Positions 1 to 8,960 of a DNA stretch of 64,000 nucleotides are shown here, piece after piece (the first letter of the stretch is position 1; the number at the start of each line of letters is the position of its first letter). Source of the DNA: Hymenobacter sp. BT559 (lineage in GTDB: Bacteria > Bacteroidota > Bacteroidia > Cytophagales > Hymenobacteraceae); the NCBI RefSeq assembly GCF_017571525.1, contig NZ_JAGETY010000001.1, forward strand, positions 558,001 to 622,000, in the 5' to 3' direction. Made by a program: the position numbers and the translations under genes. The notes below the pieces were generated by a model. The model saw only the letters and a program-made list of their open reading frames with translations, was not told the origin of the DNA and searched no databases.

Positions 1-195
1 TAGCCTATAGCACTTATTACTATTCAAGCATTGGCTTGCATAAACCCGGCTGCGCGTGCGTAGCTTTACTAACCCCGGCTGGTTGCGCTTTTGGGCGTGA
101 TACCCAGCTAGCAGGGTCCGTTCCGATAAGGGCGGCGAGTGGCACTTTTCTACCGGGAGTATCCGCTTACTGTCTGCCCACTTACCTGCCTACCT

Positions 196-3100
196 ATGCC
201 CGCAGAGCTATCGCATCCTGCCCCTGCTACTCTTCCTGTTTGCTGTTCAATTACCCCTCGGCCCCGCCCGGCGGCGCGCCGTCAGCGGCTGGCTCCGCCG
301 CTGCGGGCGGCTGGCGGCTGGCTAGCCGCTCTGCTGCTGGTGCTACTAAGCGGCGCAGCTACCAGGGCCCAGGCCCAGGCTACAACGCCCCCGGAGTGCG
401 CGGCCGATGAAAAATTTGCCAACACCTGGTACTTCGGCTTTAAGGCGGGGCTCGACTTCAACTCGGCTACCGACTCCATTCCGCCCAAGGTGCTTCTCGA
501 TGGGGCCATGGATGCGCCTGCCGGCTCGGGGGTGATGTCGGACAAGAACGGCAAAATTCTCTTTTACAGCAACGGCGAAACCGTGTGGAACGGCGACGGC
601 ACCGTGATGACCAACGGCACGGGCCTGGCCGGCAACCGCTTCACTACCGACGGCCCGCTGCCCATTAAGATGCCGGGCATACCATCCGCCGGCCAACCGA
701 CGCGCTACCTGCTCTTTACCCTGGATAGCACCGTGGGCCTGAGCTACTCCGAAATAGATATTCCGGCGGGCGGTGGGCCGGGCACCGTCATTGCTGCCAC
801 CAAAAACACGCCCCTGGCCCGCGGCACGGCCGAGAAGCTGACGGGCGTATTTCATAAAAACGGCTGCGACATCTGGGTTATCGCCCACGGCTGGGGCGAT
901 GCCAAAAGTGGCAATGACAACCGGGGCGATGCCTTTCTGGCCTACCGTGTGCGGCTGGCAACCGGCTATGTAGGTCCGGTCAACATCGACGCGCCCATTC
1001 TTTCGACCGTTGGCAGCCTGCACGCGGCGAGCAAAGCGGCCCTGGGCTACAAAGGTGAGATGCGGGTGACCCCCGATGGCCAGCGGCTGGCCCTGGCCCG
1101 CTACAGCGAAGTGGTGGGCGATAGCAGCAGCACCGTCGAGTTTTTTGGGTTTGATGCCGGCACGGGCCAGGTGAGCGTCAACCCGAAAGTGCCCTACATC
1201 GTGGACAGTGGCAAAGGGAAATATTACGGGGTGAGCTTTTCGGCTGGCAACTACCTCTACGCCACGGTGCGCAACCCGCCTCAGCTGCTGCAGTTCGATG
1301 TCAGCGGCAATGGGCCGGTGACCAAGCAGAATATTCCGCTTAAGCAGAAAACCCCCGTCGACCTGGGCTCAATGCAGGCCGCGCCCGATGGCAAAATTTA
1401 CGTGGCCCGCGACAACCAGCCCGCGCTGGGCTTCATCGCCCACCCCGACTCGCTAGGGCCCAAGATTCGCTATGTCGACGACAGCCTGCAGCTCGGTGGC
1501 CGCCTGAGTAGCCTGGGCCTGGTCAACTTCAACCAAAGCTCTCTGCTGCGCGTGGGGCCTAGCGCGCAGATTACGGGTTGCCGGCAAATCTCTTTCATGG
1601 CCCCGCCCATTGACTTTGACGGGAAAACCTACGCGTGGCAATTTGGCGACGGAGCCACCTCCACCGAGGAGAACCCCGTGCACGTGTACGCTACGCCCGG
1701 CGACTACGTCGTGACGCTGCGCATCACCACCGCCTGCTTTTGCCGCGAAAGCTCGGGCTCTATTCGGGTGCCCAACCTGCCCGTACCGGGTAGCATTGCG
1801 GCGCCTCAGGTGCTGTGCGCCGGCACGGCGCCGGCCGCGCTCACCAGTAGTGCCGGGGCTACGAGCGATGCCGGCTTGCCGCTCGTGTATCAGTGGGAGT
1901 CCTCAACGGATAATGTCACGTTCAGCGCTGTCTCGGGGGCTACTACTGCCAGCTACACGCCCTCCGGCTCGCTGCCAGTTGGCACCACCTATTTCCGTCG
2001 GCGGGCCCAGCTGCTGCTGCCTAGCGGGTCGGGTCCTTACTGTACGCCCACCTTTACGGCCTCGGTCGCCATTACGGTGCTGCCCGCCGTGGTGGCCGGC
2101 AGCATAGCCGCCGACCAGACGCTGTGCGCCGGCAGCCCGGCTGCCCCACTCACCAGCACGGCCCCGGCCTCGGGCGGCAACGGCAGCTTTACCTACCAGT
2201 GGGAGTCGTCGCTCGATAACACTACGTTCACGGCCATTCCGGGTGCCAACGCCGAAACGTTTGGTCCCGGCACGCTCACAGCCACTACGTATTTCCGCCG
2301 CCGGGTAAGCTCGGGTTCCTGCGCCGCGCCGCCCACCAATACCGTCACGATAAACGTGGTGCCGGCCCTCACGGCTGGTACCATTGCTGCCGACCAGGCG
2401 CTCTGTGCCGGCACGGCCGCTAGCCCCCTCACCAGCGTTACGTCGGCCACGGGCGGGGCCGGTGCCATCGTGTACCAGTGGGAGTCTTCGGCAGACAACA
2501 CCACCTTTACGGCCATTGGCGGGGCCACCGGGCCTACCTATGCACCGGGCGCCCTCAACGCGACTACTTACTTCCGGCGCCGGGCTAGCTCGGGTAGTGC
2601 CTGCGCGCCGGCTACCTCCAATGTGGTGACCATTACGGTTGCGCCTGCGCTGGTGGCCGGTACTATCGGCAGCGACCAGACGCTGTGTCTGGGTGCCACG
2701 CCGGCTCCGCTTACCAGCACGGCGGGGGCTAGCGGCGGTACCGGTACGCTTACCTATCAGTGGGAGTCCTCAGCAGATAACAGCACCTTTGCGGCTATTA
2801 GCGGGGCCACCGGCCCCACGTATGCGCCAGGTCCGCTCACGACTACTACCTATTTCCGCCGCCGGGTTACCTCGGGGCCGTGCGGCCCGGTGTACTCGCC
2901 CGTGGTTGCCCTGACCGTATTGCCGGCCCTGACTGCTGGCACTATTGCGGCCGACCAAACTATCTGTGCCGGGGCTACGCCAGCCCCGCTCACTAGCGCT
3001 ACCAGCCCAAGCGGCGGTACTGGGTCGTTTACTTATCAGTGGGAGTCATCGCCGAATAATACGACCTGGACGGCGATTTCGGGTGCTACCAGCGCTGATT

Positions 3101-5097
3101 ACGCGCCGGGGCCGCTCACGGCTACGACGTATTTCCGCCGCCAGGTGAGCTCCGGCGCCTGCGCCACCTCGCCTTCTAATGTTGTCATGATAACCGTATT
3201 GCCGGCCTTGGTGGCAGGCACTATCGGCACTGACCAAACGGTGTGCCCTGGTTCGGCTCCGGCGCCGCTTACCAGCACAGCGGGGGCTAGCGGCGGCACG
3301 GGCACGTTTGCTTATCAGTGGGAGTCCTCGCCCGATAACTCGACCTGGGCCGCCATTGGCGGAGCCACTAGCCCCACGTTTGCGCCGGGTTCGCTAAACG
3401 CGACCACTTATTTCCGCCGCCGGGTCACGGCTGGCACCTGCGCTCCGGCCTTCTCCAACGTCGTCGCCATCACGGTGAATCCGGCGCTGACTGCTGGGAC
3501 GATTGCCGCCAGCCAGACGCTGTGCTTGGGCGCAACGCCAGCTCCGCTTACCAGCACTGCCCCGGCCACGGGCGGCACCGGCTTGTTTGCCTATCAGTGG
3601 CAATCTTCGCTCGATAACTCGACCTGGACGGCCATTTCGGGCGCTACCAGTGCCGACTACGCACCGGGTCCGCTCACGGTCACGACCTATTTCCGGCGCC
3701 AGGTAACGGCCGGCCCCTGCCCTCCCGTGTATTCGCCCTCCGTTACCCTGACGGTGCTGCCGACCCTAGTAGCTGGCACCATTGCGGCCGACCAAACCAT
3801 CTGCACCGGCACCGCCCCCGCCCCGCTTACCGGCGTAACCAACGCCACCGGCGGCGCTGGCAGCTACAGCTACCAGTGGGAGGCATCGCCTGATAACAAC
3901 ACCTGGACGGCTATTGCTGGTGCTACTGGCGCCGACTACGCGCCGGGCGCGCTCTCGGCCACTACCTACTTCCGCCGCCGCGTCACGTCGGGCACCGGCG
4001 GCTGCTCCACCACTGTTTCTAACTCAGTGGCGGTGCAGGTGCAGCCCCTCGTGACGCCGACCGTGACACTGGCTAGCCCGCCGGTGCAGTGCGCGGGCAC
4101 GCCCCTTACCTTCACGGCTGTTGTCACGAATACGGGCGCCGCGCCAACTTTTCAGTGGTTTGTCAATAACACGGCCGTCGCGAGCGGGCCTACCTTCACC
4201 AGCAGCACCCTAGCCACCGGCGACCAGGTGCGGGTAGAGGTGACGCCCACGGTGGGGCTGTGCACCACGGGGCCGGCCACGGCTACCGTCACCGTTACGC
4301 GCACGCCCACCCCGCAGCCCACGCTGGCTATCAGTGTGCAGCCGGGCGGGCCAGTTTGCGCGGGCGCGCTGCTCACGTTCAACATTGCCAGCGTAACCAA
4401 CGCCGGGCCCGCCCCAGCCTACCAGTGGCAGGTCAATGGCAGCGACGTGGCCGGGGCCACCACGCCGGTCTTCAGCAGCACTACGCTGCGCGATGGCCAG
4501 ACCGTGACGCTGCGCCTGCGCACCACCGATGCCTGCGGCCAGGCCGTCACGGTCACCTCCAACGGCGTAGTGGTACGGATTCAGCCACCAGTAGTAGTGA
4601 ATGCCGGCCCCGACAAGGAAATTCTGGAAGGCACGTCGGTAGTGCTGGAAGGCAGCGCCGACGGCAGCTACCCCGTGACGTGGAGCCCGGCCGTGGGGCT
4701 AGCCATCCCGGCCAATGACCCGCTGCACCCCGTGGCGTCGCCGCTGGTTACTACTACCTACACGCTATCGGCCGGGTCGGGCGGCTGCGCCAGCTCCGAC
4801 GCCGTGACCGTGACCGTGCGCCCAGCCATTCGCATTCCCAACGCCATCTCGCCCAACGGCGACGGCGTGGACGACACCTGGCAGATTGATAATATCGAGC
4901 TGTATCCCGAAAACACGGTTAACATCTTCAACCGCTGGGGCGACAAGATTTTCTCGGCCGAAAACTACAGCCGGGCCAATGAGTGGCGCGGCGACATCAA
5001 GGGCCAGCCCGCGCCGGTGGGCACCTACTACTACGTCGTGGTCACGAAAGGTCCGCTCGGCCGGTCCTACGCGGGCCCCATTACGGTGGTGTACTAA
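196..5097 (+). CDS. Large secreted PKD/Ig-repeat protein with type B T9SS C-terminal domain
   Basis: About 1633 residues. The ATG at 196 precedes an Arg/Pro-rich stretch and a hydrophobic signal segment (LAALLLVLLSGAATRAQA, near residues 43-60); an in-frame GTG at 139 would only lengthen the N-region. Residues ~70-455 look like a beta-propeller-type region. A PKD-like domain (WQFGDGATSTEENPVHVY) lies near 460-525. Eight tandem ~93-residue modules, each with QWESS, ATTYFRRR and a Cys, span ~530-1284, followed by two Ig-like units. The last ~90 residues (IPNAISPNGDGVDDTW to YVVVTKGPLG) form the CHU_C/gliding-motility C-terminal domain, a type B sorting signal for the type IX secretion system. 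It is probably exported and surface-held or released. Adhesion is an inference from the repeats; no enzyme motif is seen. Confidence 0.9.
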   Translation: MPAELSHPAPATLPVCCSITPRPRPAARRQRLAPPLRAAGGWLAALLLVLLSGAATRAQAQATTPPECAADEKFANTWYFGFKAGLDFNSATDSIPPKVLLDGAMDAPAGSGVMSDKNGKILFYSNGETVWNGDGTVMTNGTGLAGNRFTTDGPLPIKMPGIPSAGQPTRYLLFTLDSTVGLSYSEIDIPAGGGPGTVIAATKNTPLARGTAEKLTGVFHKNGCDIWVIAHGWGDAKSGNDNRGDAFLAYRVRLATGYVGPVNIDAPILSTVGSLHAASKAALGYKGEMRVTPDGQRLALARYSEVVGDSSSTVEFFGFDAGTGQVSVNPKVPYIVDSGKGKYYGVSFSAGNYLYATVRNPPQLLQFDVSGNGPVTKQNIPLKQKTPVDLGSMQAAPDGKIYVARDNQPALGFIAHPDSLGPKIRYVDDSLQLGGRLSSLGLVNFNQSSLLRVGPSAQITGCRQISFMAPPIDFDGKTYAWQFGDGATSTEENPVHVYATPGDYVVTLRITTACFCRESSGSIRVPNLPVPGSIAAPQVLCAGTAPAALTSSAGATSDAGLPLVYQWESSTDNVTFSAVSGATTASYTPSGSLPVGTTYFRRRAQLLLPSGSGPYCTPTFTASVAITVLPAVVAGSIAADQTLCAGSPAAPLTSTAPASGGNGSFTYQWESSLDNTTFTAIPGANAETFGPGTLTATTYFRRRVSSGSCAAPPTNTVTINVVPALTAGTIAADQALCAGTAASPLTSVTSATGGAGAIVYQWESSADNTTFTAIGGATGPTYAPGALNATTYFRRRASSGSACAPATSNVVTITVAPALVAGTIGSDQTLCLGATPAPLTSTAGASGGTGTLTYQWESSADNSTFAAISGATGPTYAPGPLTTTTYFRRRVTSGPCGPVYSPVVALTVLPALTAGTIAADQTICAGATPAPLTSATSPSGGTGSFTYQWESSPNNTTWTAISGATSADYAPGPLTATTYFRRQVSSGACATSPSNVVMITVLPALVAGTIGTDQTVCPGSAPAPLTSTAGASGGTGTFAYQWESSPDNSTWAAIGGATSPTFAPGSLNATTYFRRRVTAGTCAPAFSNVVAITVNPALTAGTIAASQTLCLGATPAPLTSTAPATGGTGLFAYQWQSSLDNSTWTAISGATSADYAPGPLTVTTYFRRQVTAGPCPPVYSPSVTLTVLPTLVAGTIAADQTICTGTAPAPLTGVTNATGGAGSYSYQWEASPDNNTWTAIAGATGADYAPGALSATTYFRRRVTSGTGGCSTTVSNSVAVQVQPLVTPTVTLASPPVQCAGTPLTFTAVVTNTGAAPTFQWFVNNTAVASGPTFTSSTLATGDQVRVEVTPTVGLCTTGPATATVTVTRTPTPQPTLAISVQPGGPVCAGALLTFNIASVTNAGPAPAYQWQVNGSDVAGATTPVFSSTTLRDGQTVTLRLRTTDACGQAVTVTSNGVVVRIQPPVVVNAGPDKEILEGTSVVLEGSADGSYPVTWSPAVGLAIPANDPLHPVASPLVTTTYTLSAGSGGCASSDAVTVTVRPAIRIPNAISPNGDGVDDTWQIDNIELYPENTVNIFNRWGDKIFSAENYSRANEWRGDIKGQPAPVGTYYYVVVTKGPLGRSYAGPITVVY
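1789..4048 (+). repeat. Eight tandem ~279-bp coding repeats
   Basis: The repeat phase (codons for AGTIAADQTLCAG) recurs at about 1789, 2098, 2377, 2659, 2938, 3217, 3496 and 3775. The spacing is 309 bases once, then 279-282. Each unit encodes one ~93-residue Ig-like module with a conserved first Cys, QWESS near the middle and TTYFRRR(V/A) near the end. Units differ at many silent and some amino acid positions, so they are old enough to have drifted, yet remain similar enough to recombine. Confidence 0.9.
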
Positions 5098-5102
5098 GCA
5101 AA

Positions 5103-5133
5103 TGGCCCGGCGGCACTAAGTGCCGCCGGGCCA
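5103..5133. terminator. Perfect 14-bp hairpin between convergent genes
   Basis: TGGCCCGGCGGCAC at 5103-5116 pairs perfectly with 5120-5133 around a 3-base TAA loop. It lies just after the stop of the large secreted protein and before the convergent gene ending at 5160. There is no clear T run, so a bidirectional terminator is likely but not certain. Confidence 0.6.
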
Positions 5134-5159
5134 CGGCTTGAGGCGACGAGCAAGGCCTG

Positions 5160-5594
5160 CTACAGGGGCCGCCCCGGCGAAATGGTAAATACCTGGGTGT
5201 CGTTGAGCAGGGCCTGCTCTACGTGGGTTCCGCTACTAGGGTCAACCCAGGCCGTAGGCGTTAGCTGTCGGTAAGCGGTGTTGAACAGGCACACCATGCT
5301 CTTGGCGCCCGTGCCGCGCGTGAGCAGGTACACCCGGACCAGTTTATTGTTGCGGAAAATACACGTGCGAATACTCTCGCTGCCCCGGTACGTCTGCGGC
5401 TGCCGGAAAGAGAACTGGCTCAGGTGCTGCGACTCGGCTGTTCTCCGTAGCGGGTATAATGGCTCCCAACCCAGTTGCTGCACCTGCTGCGCCACTTGGG
5501 TGGGGTTGCTACCCCAGCCCCAGCGCAGCTGAGCCGGCCGGTCGGCCCAGGCCGGAACCGAAAGCAAGGTCAAAGCAAGTAGCGTTTTTTTCAT
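5160..5594 (-). CDS. Small exported protein of unknown function
   Basis: 144 residues. The N-terminus MKKTLLALTLLSVPAWA is a clear Sec signal peptide cleaved after AWA, giving a mature protein of about 127 residues. The mature part has no motif I recognise; it contains two Cys (RTCIFRNN and SMVCLFN) that could form a disulfide. It has its own Bacteroidota-type -7 box (5624-5631) about 30 bases upstream, so it is probably transcribed alone. It converges on the large T9SS protein with a hairpin between them. Periplasmic or secreted location is inferred from the signal peptide only. Confidence 0.7.
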   Translation of the reverse strand: MKKTLLALTLLSVPAWADRPAQLRWGWGSNPTQVAQQVQQLGWEPLYPLRRTAESQHLSQFSFRQPQTYRGSESIRTCIFRNNKLVRVYLLTRGTGAKSMVCLFNTAYRQLTPTAWVDPSSGTHVEQALLNDTQVFTISPGRPL

Positions 5595-5623
5595 CAGTAA
5601 GACTTAAGCAGGTTTTAATAGGA

Positions 5624-5631
5624 CAAAGGTA
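5624..5631 (-). promoter_or_regulatory. -7 box TACCTTTG
   Basis: The minus strand reads TACCTTTG, an exact match to the Bacteroidota primary sigma factor -7 consensus TAnnTTTG, 30 bases before the start codon at 5594. The -33 element was not clear. Confidence 0.55.
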
Positions 5632-5920
5632 GGGGTAGGCCTGGTAAGCCGACGTTGCGCTCTATGCTATAAGTGTAAAAAATTCCTGCTATTCTATCAT
5701 TCCCATACGGCCTGCTAAGCTTATAGTTGTCGCCGAATAGCCAGCTTGGCGAATGGTATCCTTCACCTATTGCGCACAGTACATGCGTGCTGCGGAGCTC
5801 GCCTGCCATAGGGCAGTCGTGTCAGACTGGCCAAAGCACTGCCTTGCCCAGTAGGCCTATTGATGGGCGAATGCGGGCTCTGCAATAGCCCTGCGCAGTA
5901 AAATTCGGCTTATCGACCCA
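5632..5920. other. Non-coding gap, no gene seen
   Basis: Between the promoter at 5624 and the terminator at 5921 I see no supported gene. A 64-codon minus-strand frame here has no signal peptide, motif or coding-like third-position bias. The stretch is more AT-rich than its surroundings. Confidence 0.5.
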
Positions 5921-5953
5921 ATAAGAAAGGCCGCCAACAGTATGCCAGCGGCC
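5921..5953 (-). terminator. Hairpin plus T-rich tail after the 6005-6301 gene
   Basis: Reading the minus strand, GGCCGCTGGC pairs with GTTGGCGGCC (10 pairs including G-U) around ATACT, and TTTCTTATT follows. It sits downstream of the minus-strand gene ending at 6005. Confidence 0.65.
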
Positions 5954-6004
5954 CTTCAGGCGTCTCTTTTAATAAGGCAGGTAGTTAGTCAGCCGACGCA
6001 ACTA

Positions 6005-6301
6005 CTACATCTTGGTTTTCATTTTGCCTTTGCCCATGCTGCTTTTATGTGTTTTGCGCTTCATGGCACGGCGGTCGCTAGTGGTGCCAGTCGGCGCGCC
6101 TGCAGTGAATACTTCACTCGGCGAAACGGCCCCTTTAGGGTCGCTGGCAGGGGGCAACACGCCGCTGGGCACGGCGCTAGGGCTGGCTGTGGTGCTGCCG
6201 CGGGGCCCTGGGGCCGTGCCAGCGGCAGCGGGGGTGGTTTGGGCCGAGGCGGCCGTAAAGCTGCACAGGCCGGCAGCGAGGAGGAAATGCGAGAGTTTCA
6301 T
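6005..6301 (-). CDS. Small exported protein with Lys/Met-rich tail
   Basis: 98 residues from the ATG at 6301; the frame stays open further upstream but MKLSHFLLAAGLCSFTAASA is a good signal peptide and marks the start. The mature part is rich in Pro, Ala, Ser and Thr, with a basic tail (RRAMKRKTHKSSMGKGKMK). No domain is recognised. It looks like a low-complexity exported protein, similar in style to those at 56741 and 57340. A hairpin terminator follows at 5921-5953. Function unknown. Confidence 0.6.
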   Translation of the reverse strand: MKLSHFLLAAGLCSFTAASAQTTPAAAGTAPGPRGSTTASPSAVPSGVLPPASDPKGAVSPSEVFTAGAPTGTTSDRRAMKRKTHKSSMGKGKMKTKM

Positions 6302-6417
6302 CGGAAAAGGGCTAAGTAGATAGCGCTTGTACCCCAAAACCGAGCTCAAGGTTGTGCCTCAAGGCCAAAAGCTGCTAGCCCCCTAGTGGTATCCCGTCTC
6401 AGCTATTCAGCTGATTA

Positions 6418-7581
6418 TTAGCTCACCGGGCGCAGCAGGCGGCTCCAGCGCACGCGGTGCCAGAAGTCGGCGTGCGGGTCGAGCGAGAGCCACACGAACA
6501 CGGCTTTGCCCACCACATGGTCTTCGGGGACGAAGCCCCAGAAGCGGGAGTCTTCGGAGTTGTGGCGGTTGTCGCCCATCATAAAGTAGTAGTTCTGCTT
6601 GATGGTGTAGCTGGTCAGGGGCTTGCCATTCTGCTGAATCATGCCATCGGCGCCCCAGGTGATGCCCTGGTTATGCTCGTACTGGCTCACGATTTTGTAG
6701 TAAATGGCCGCGTTGGCCGGCGAGAGCGCAATGGTCTGGCCTTTCTTGGGCACCGGCAGCGGGCCGTAGTTGTCGAGCTGCCACTTGCGCTGCACTGCGC
6801 TCATAGCGTCTGATACGTCGAAATCGGCCACGTCGGGGAAGAGCTGCACGCTAGGGGCCGTCACCGTCAATGACCTCACGTAGGGCTGCTTGCGGAAGTA
6901 TTCAGCTACATTGGCCGGGCAACTGATAAAGTAGCCTAGCTGGCCCGTTTCGGGGTTGGTACCAGCCGCCGGAATACCGTCGGGCTGCGTGTAGTCCACT
7001 ACGCCCTGCTCCTGCAGCGCCTGGCGAACCTCGTCGTTGGGCTCGGGCACGGCCATGAAGTAGGTAGTTTGGGGCGAGCCTGCAATGGCGCCGGGCTGGC
7101 CATTCAGGAACACCTGGCCGTGGCGGAGGGCCACCGTATCGCCGGCCACCGCGATGCAGCGCTTGATGAGAAACGTGCGCAGGTCGGCGGGCCGCTGCTG
7201 CTCGTGCGGCACGTGAAACACCACCACATCGTTGCGCTGCACCGAGCTGAAGCCCGGGAAGCGATAGGTAGGCAGCTGCACGAGGTCGGAGTAGCTTTTG
7301 AGGCCTAGCAGCGGCAGCGTCTGGTGCGTGAGCGGCACCTGCAAGGGCGTTTGGGGCGTTTGGGGGCCGTAGTGCAGCTTGCTCACAAACAGGTAGTCGC
7401 CCACCAGCAGCGAGTGCTCCATGCTCTCAGAGGGAATAACGTAGGCCTCGACCGCCGACCAGCGCAGCAGCGCGGCCGCCACCACCGCAAACAGCAGCGA
7501 GTTGAACCACTCGCGGGCCTTGCCAGGGGCTGGAGCGGGCGTAGATGGGGCACCAGGGCGCCGGCGCGGAAAGAAAGCCAT
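6418..7581 (-). CDS. lepB: Signal peptidase I
   Basis: About 387 residues. It removes Sec signal peptides at the outer face of the inner membrane. The start at 7581 gives a cytosolic basic N-tail, then one membrane segment (SLLFAVVAAALLRWSAVEAYV) and the box IPSESMEHSLLVGDYL, whose second Ser (about residue 53) is the nucleophile. The general-base Lys is in LIKRCIAVAGDTVAL. The C-terminal box MMGDNRHNSEDSRFWGFV is the usual family signature. At ~390 residues it is longer than the Escherichia coli enzyme; the extra length is a middle insert, as in other Bacteroidota. The family is certain. It appears to be monocistronic. Confidence 0.95.
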   Translation of the reverse strand: MAFFPRRRPGAPSTPAPAPGKAREWFNSLLFAVVAAALLRWSAVEAYVIPSESMEHSLLVGDYLFVSKLHYGPQTPQTPLQVPLTHQTLPLLGLKSYSDLVQLPTYRFPGFSSVQRNDVVVFHVPHEQQRPADLRTFLIKRCIAVAGDTVALRHGQVFLNGQPGAIAGSPQTTYFMAVPEPNDEVRQALQEQGVVDYTQPDGIPAAGTNPETGQLGYFISCPANVAEYFRKQPYVRSLTVTAPSVQLFPDVADFDVSDAMSAVQRKWQLDNYGPLPVPKKGQTIALSPANAAIYYKIVSQYEHNQGITWGADGMIQQNGKPLTSYTIKQNYYFMMGDNRHNSEDSRFWGFVPEDHVVGKAVFVWLSLDPHADFWHRVRWSRLLRPVS

Positions 7582-7722
7582 AGGGGTAAAAGAAGTAGGG
7601 GTGAAAAAGAAAGGGCTTCGCCAGCGCTTGCCGGCGAAGCCCAACGTGCAAGACGCTACGTTTCTTATGCTTACTGCTTACGATAACCGCTGGCTAGCCC
7701 CTGCCCGGCGGCGCTGCGGCAG

Positions 7723-8751
7723 CTAGGGTATTTCTTCGGCATCGACTTTCTTGATGCCCGTGCCCTCGCTGCCATTGAGCATAAACTCGCGCAGGCGGTT
7801 GATGTGGCGCTTCATTTCTTCGACCCGCTCGGCCTGTTGCACGCTCCAGTGGCCTTCGCCGTGGCTAGCCATGCTGTTGAGTAGGTTTTTGCGCTCTTCC
7901 ATCATGCGCAGGGCCACCCACAGGGTTTCTTCCAGGGCGTGCTGCGAGCTTTCGGCCAGGGCATCGGCCGTGTAGGCGTGGCCGGTGTGGCAGCGGTAGC
8001 GCAGCACGCTGCCCTGGTTTATCTCCCACAGCGACCCGCCGCAGTCGGGGCAGGTGAGGGGCACCTGGTGCCCGAGCTGCATGGCTTGTTCGGTAGTTCC
8101 CACAACGCGCTCGGCAATCGCCGCTTCAAGTTTTAAATCAGCAGGAATGGCAGCCATCTTGGTAGGAGAAGGAGGAGTAGCTGGGCTAACTAATTTTTCC
8201 AGGAGCTTCCCCATTTCGTCGAGCGGCACCACGTAGTCGATGGCTACGTTGCGCAGGGCACTTTCGGGCATGCTCGGAAACTCGGCATCGTGGGGGTCTT
8301 GCACCACGGCCGTGCCGCCGCAGCGCTTAACGAAGTCGAGGCCAGCCGTGCCATCGTGCAGCATGCCGGTGAGCACTACCCCCACCACGTTAGAGTCGTA
8401 GGCAACGGCCGCCGAGCGAAACAGGGCATCGGCGGCGGGGCGGTAGCCGTTTTCGCGCGGGCCTTTGGTCACGAGCACGTGGCCGTCTTTCACCAGCAGG
8501 TGGCGGTCGGGCGGGGCCAGGTACAGCCGGCCAGCTTCGAGGCGCAGGTTATTGACGGCTAGCTGGCACGGCAAGGCCGTGTTTTCGGCCAGGCGCCGCA
8601 CTAGGGGCTCGCCCGTAGAGTCGGGCGAGAGGTGCTGCACCACGAGCACGGCTGCCGGCAGCGAAGCCGGCAGCTGCGCCACTAGGCGGGTAAGGGCCGG
8701 CATGCCGCCGGCCGAGGTGCCAATAACAATGAGATGAGTCGGACCAGCCAC
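7723..8751 (-). CDS. CheB-type methylesterase without receiver domain, with C-terminal zinc-ribbon-like region
   Basis: 342 residues. Residues 1-190 form a CheB methylesterase/deamidase domain with the full triad: Ser13 in GTSAGG, His40 in VVQH, and the Asp of GMLHDGT near 133. There is no N-terminal receiver, so control cannot follow the classic CheA-CheB phosphorelay. Residues ~225-262 carry CPDCGGSLW and RYRCHTGHAY, a possible Cys/His metal site, followed by a helical tail. It is divergent from the CheB/CheR fusion at 8961, 209 bases away. No CheA, CheW, CheY or methyl-accepting receptor is in the window. The substrate is therefore unknown, and a classical chemotaxis role is unlikely. Confidence 0.9.
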   Translation of the reverse strand: MAGPTHLIVIGTSAGGMPALTRLVAQLPASLPAAVLVVQHLSPDSTGEPLVRRLAENTALPCQLAVNNLRLEAGRLYLAPPDRHLLVKDGHVLVTKGPRENGYRPAADALFRSAAVAYDSNVVGVVLTGMLHDGTAGLDFVKRCGGTAVVQDPHDAEFPSMPESALRNVAIDYVVPLDEMGKLLEKLVSPATPPSPTKMAAIPADLKLEAAIAERVVGTTEQAMQLGHQVPLTCPDCGGSLWEINQGSVLRYRCHTGHAYTADALAESSQHALEETLWVALRMMEERKNLLNSMASHGEGHWSVQQAERVEEMKRHINRLREFMLNGSEGTGIKKVDAEEIP

Positions 8752-8960
8752 AGGCAGAAACGAAAAGCGAGGTAAAAAAGCGATAGCGGCTAGCCCGGCC
8801 AGCCCGCCTCACCGTAGCTGTACGGTAATTGGCAAAAAGAAGACAACGCCATTCAGGGCTTAACTTAGCCAAGGATTTTCAGCGTTTTTAGGCGCGCCCT
8901 CGCGCTGTTTTCAGCGCCTTATGGCCGCGCCGCCAATAGTTTACTTAGTAGCAAGGAAGT

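Noticed and set aside
1789..4048. Regular repeats as a possible CRISPR array
   Set aside because: The period is about 279 bases and the repeats keep one reading frame of an Ig-like protein; there are no short repeat/spacer units or cas genes.
5615..5809. 64-codon minus-strand ORF
   Set aside because: It overlaps the promoter of the 5160-5594 gene and shows no coding signature.
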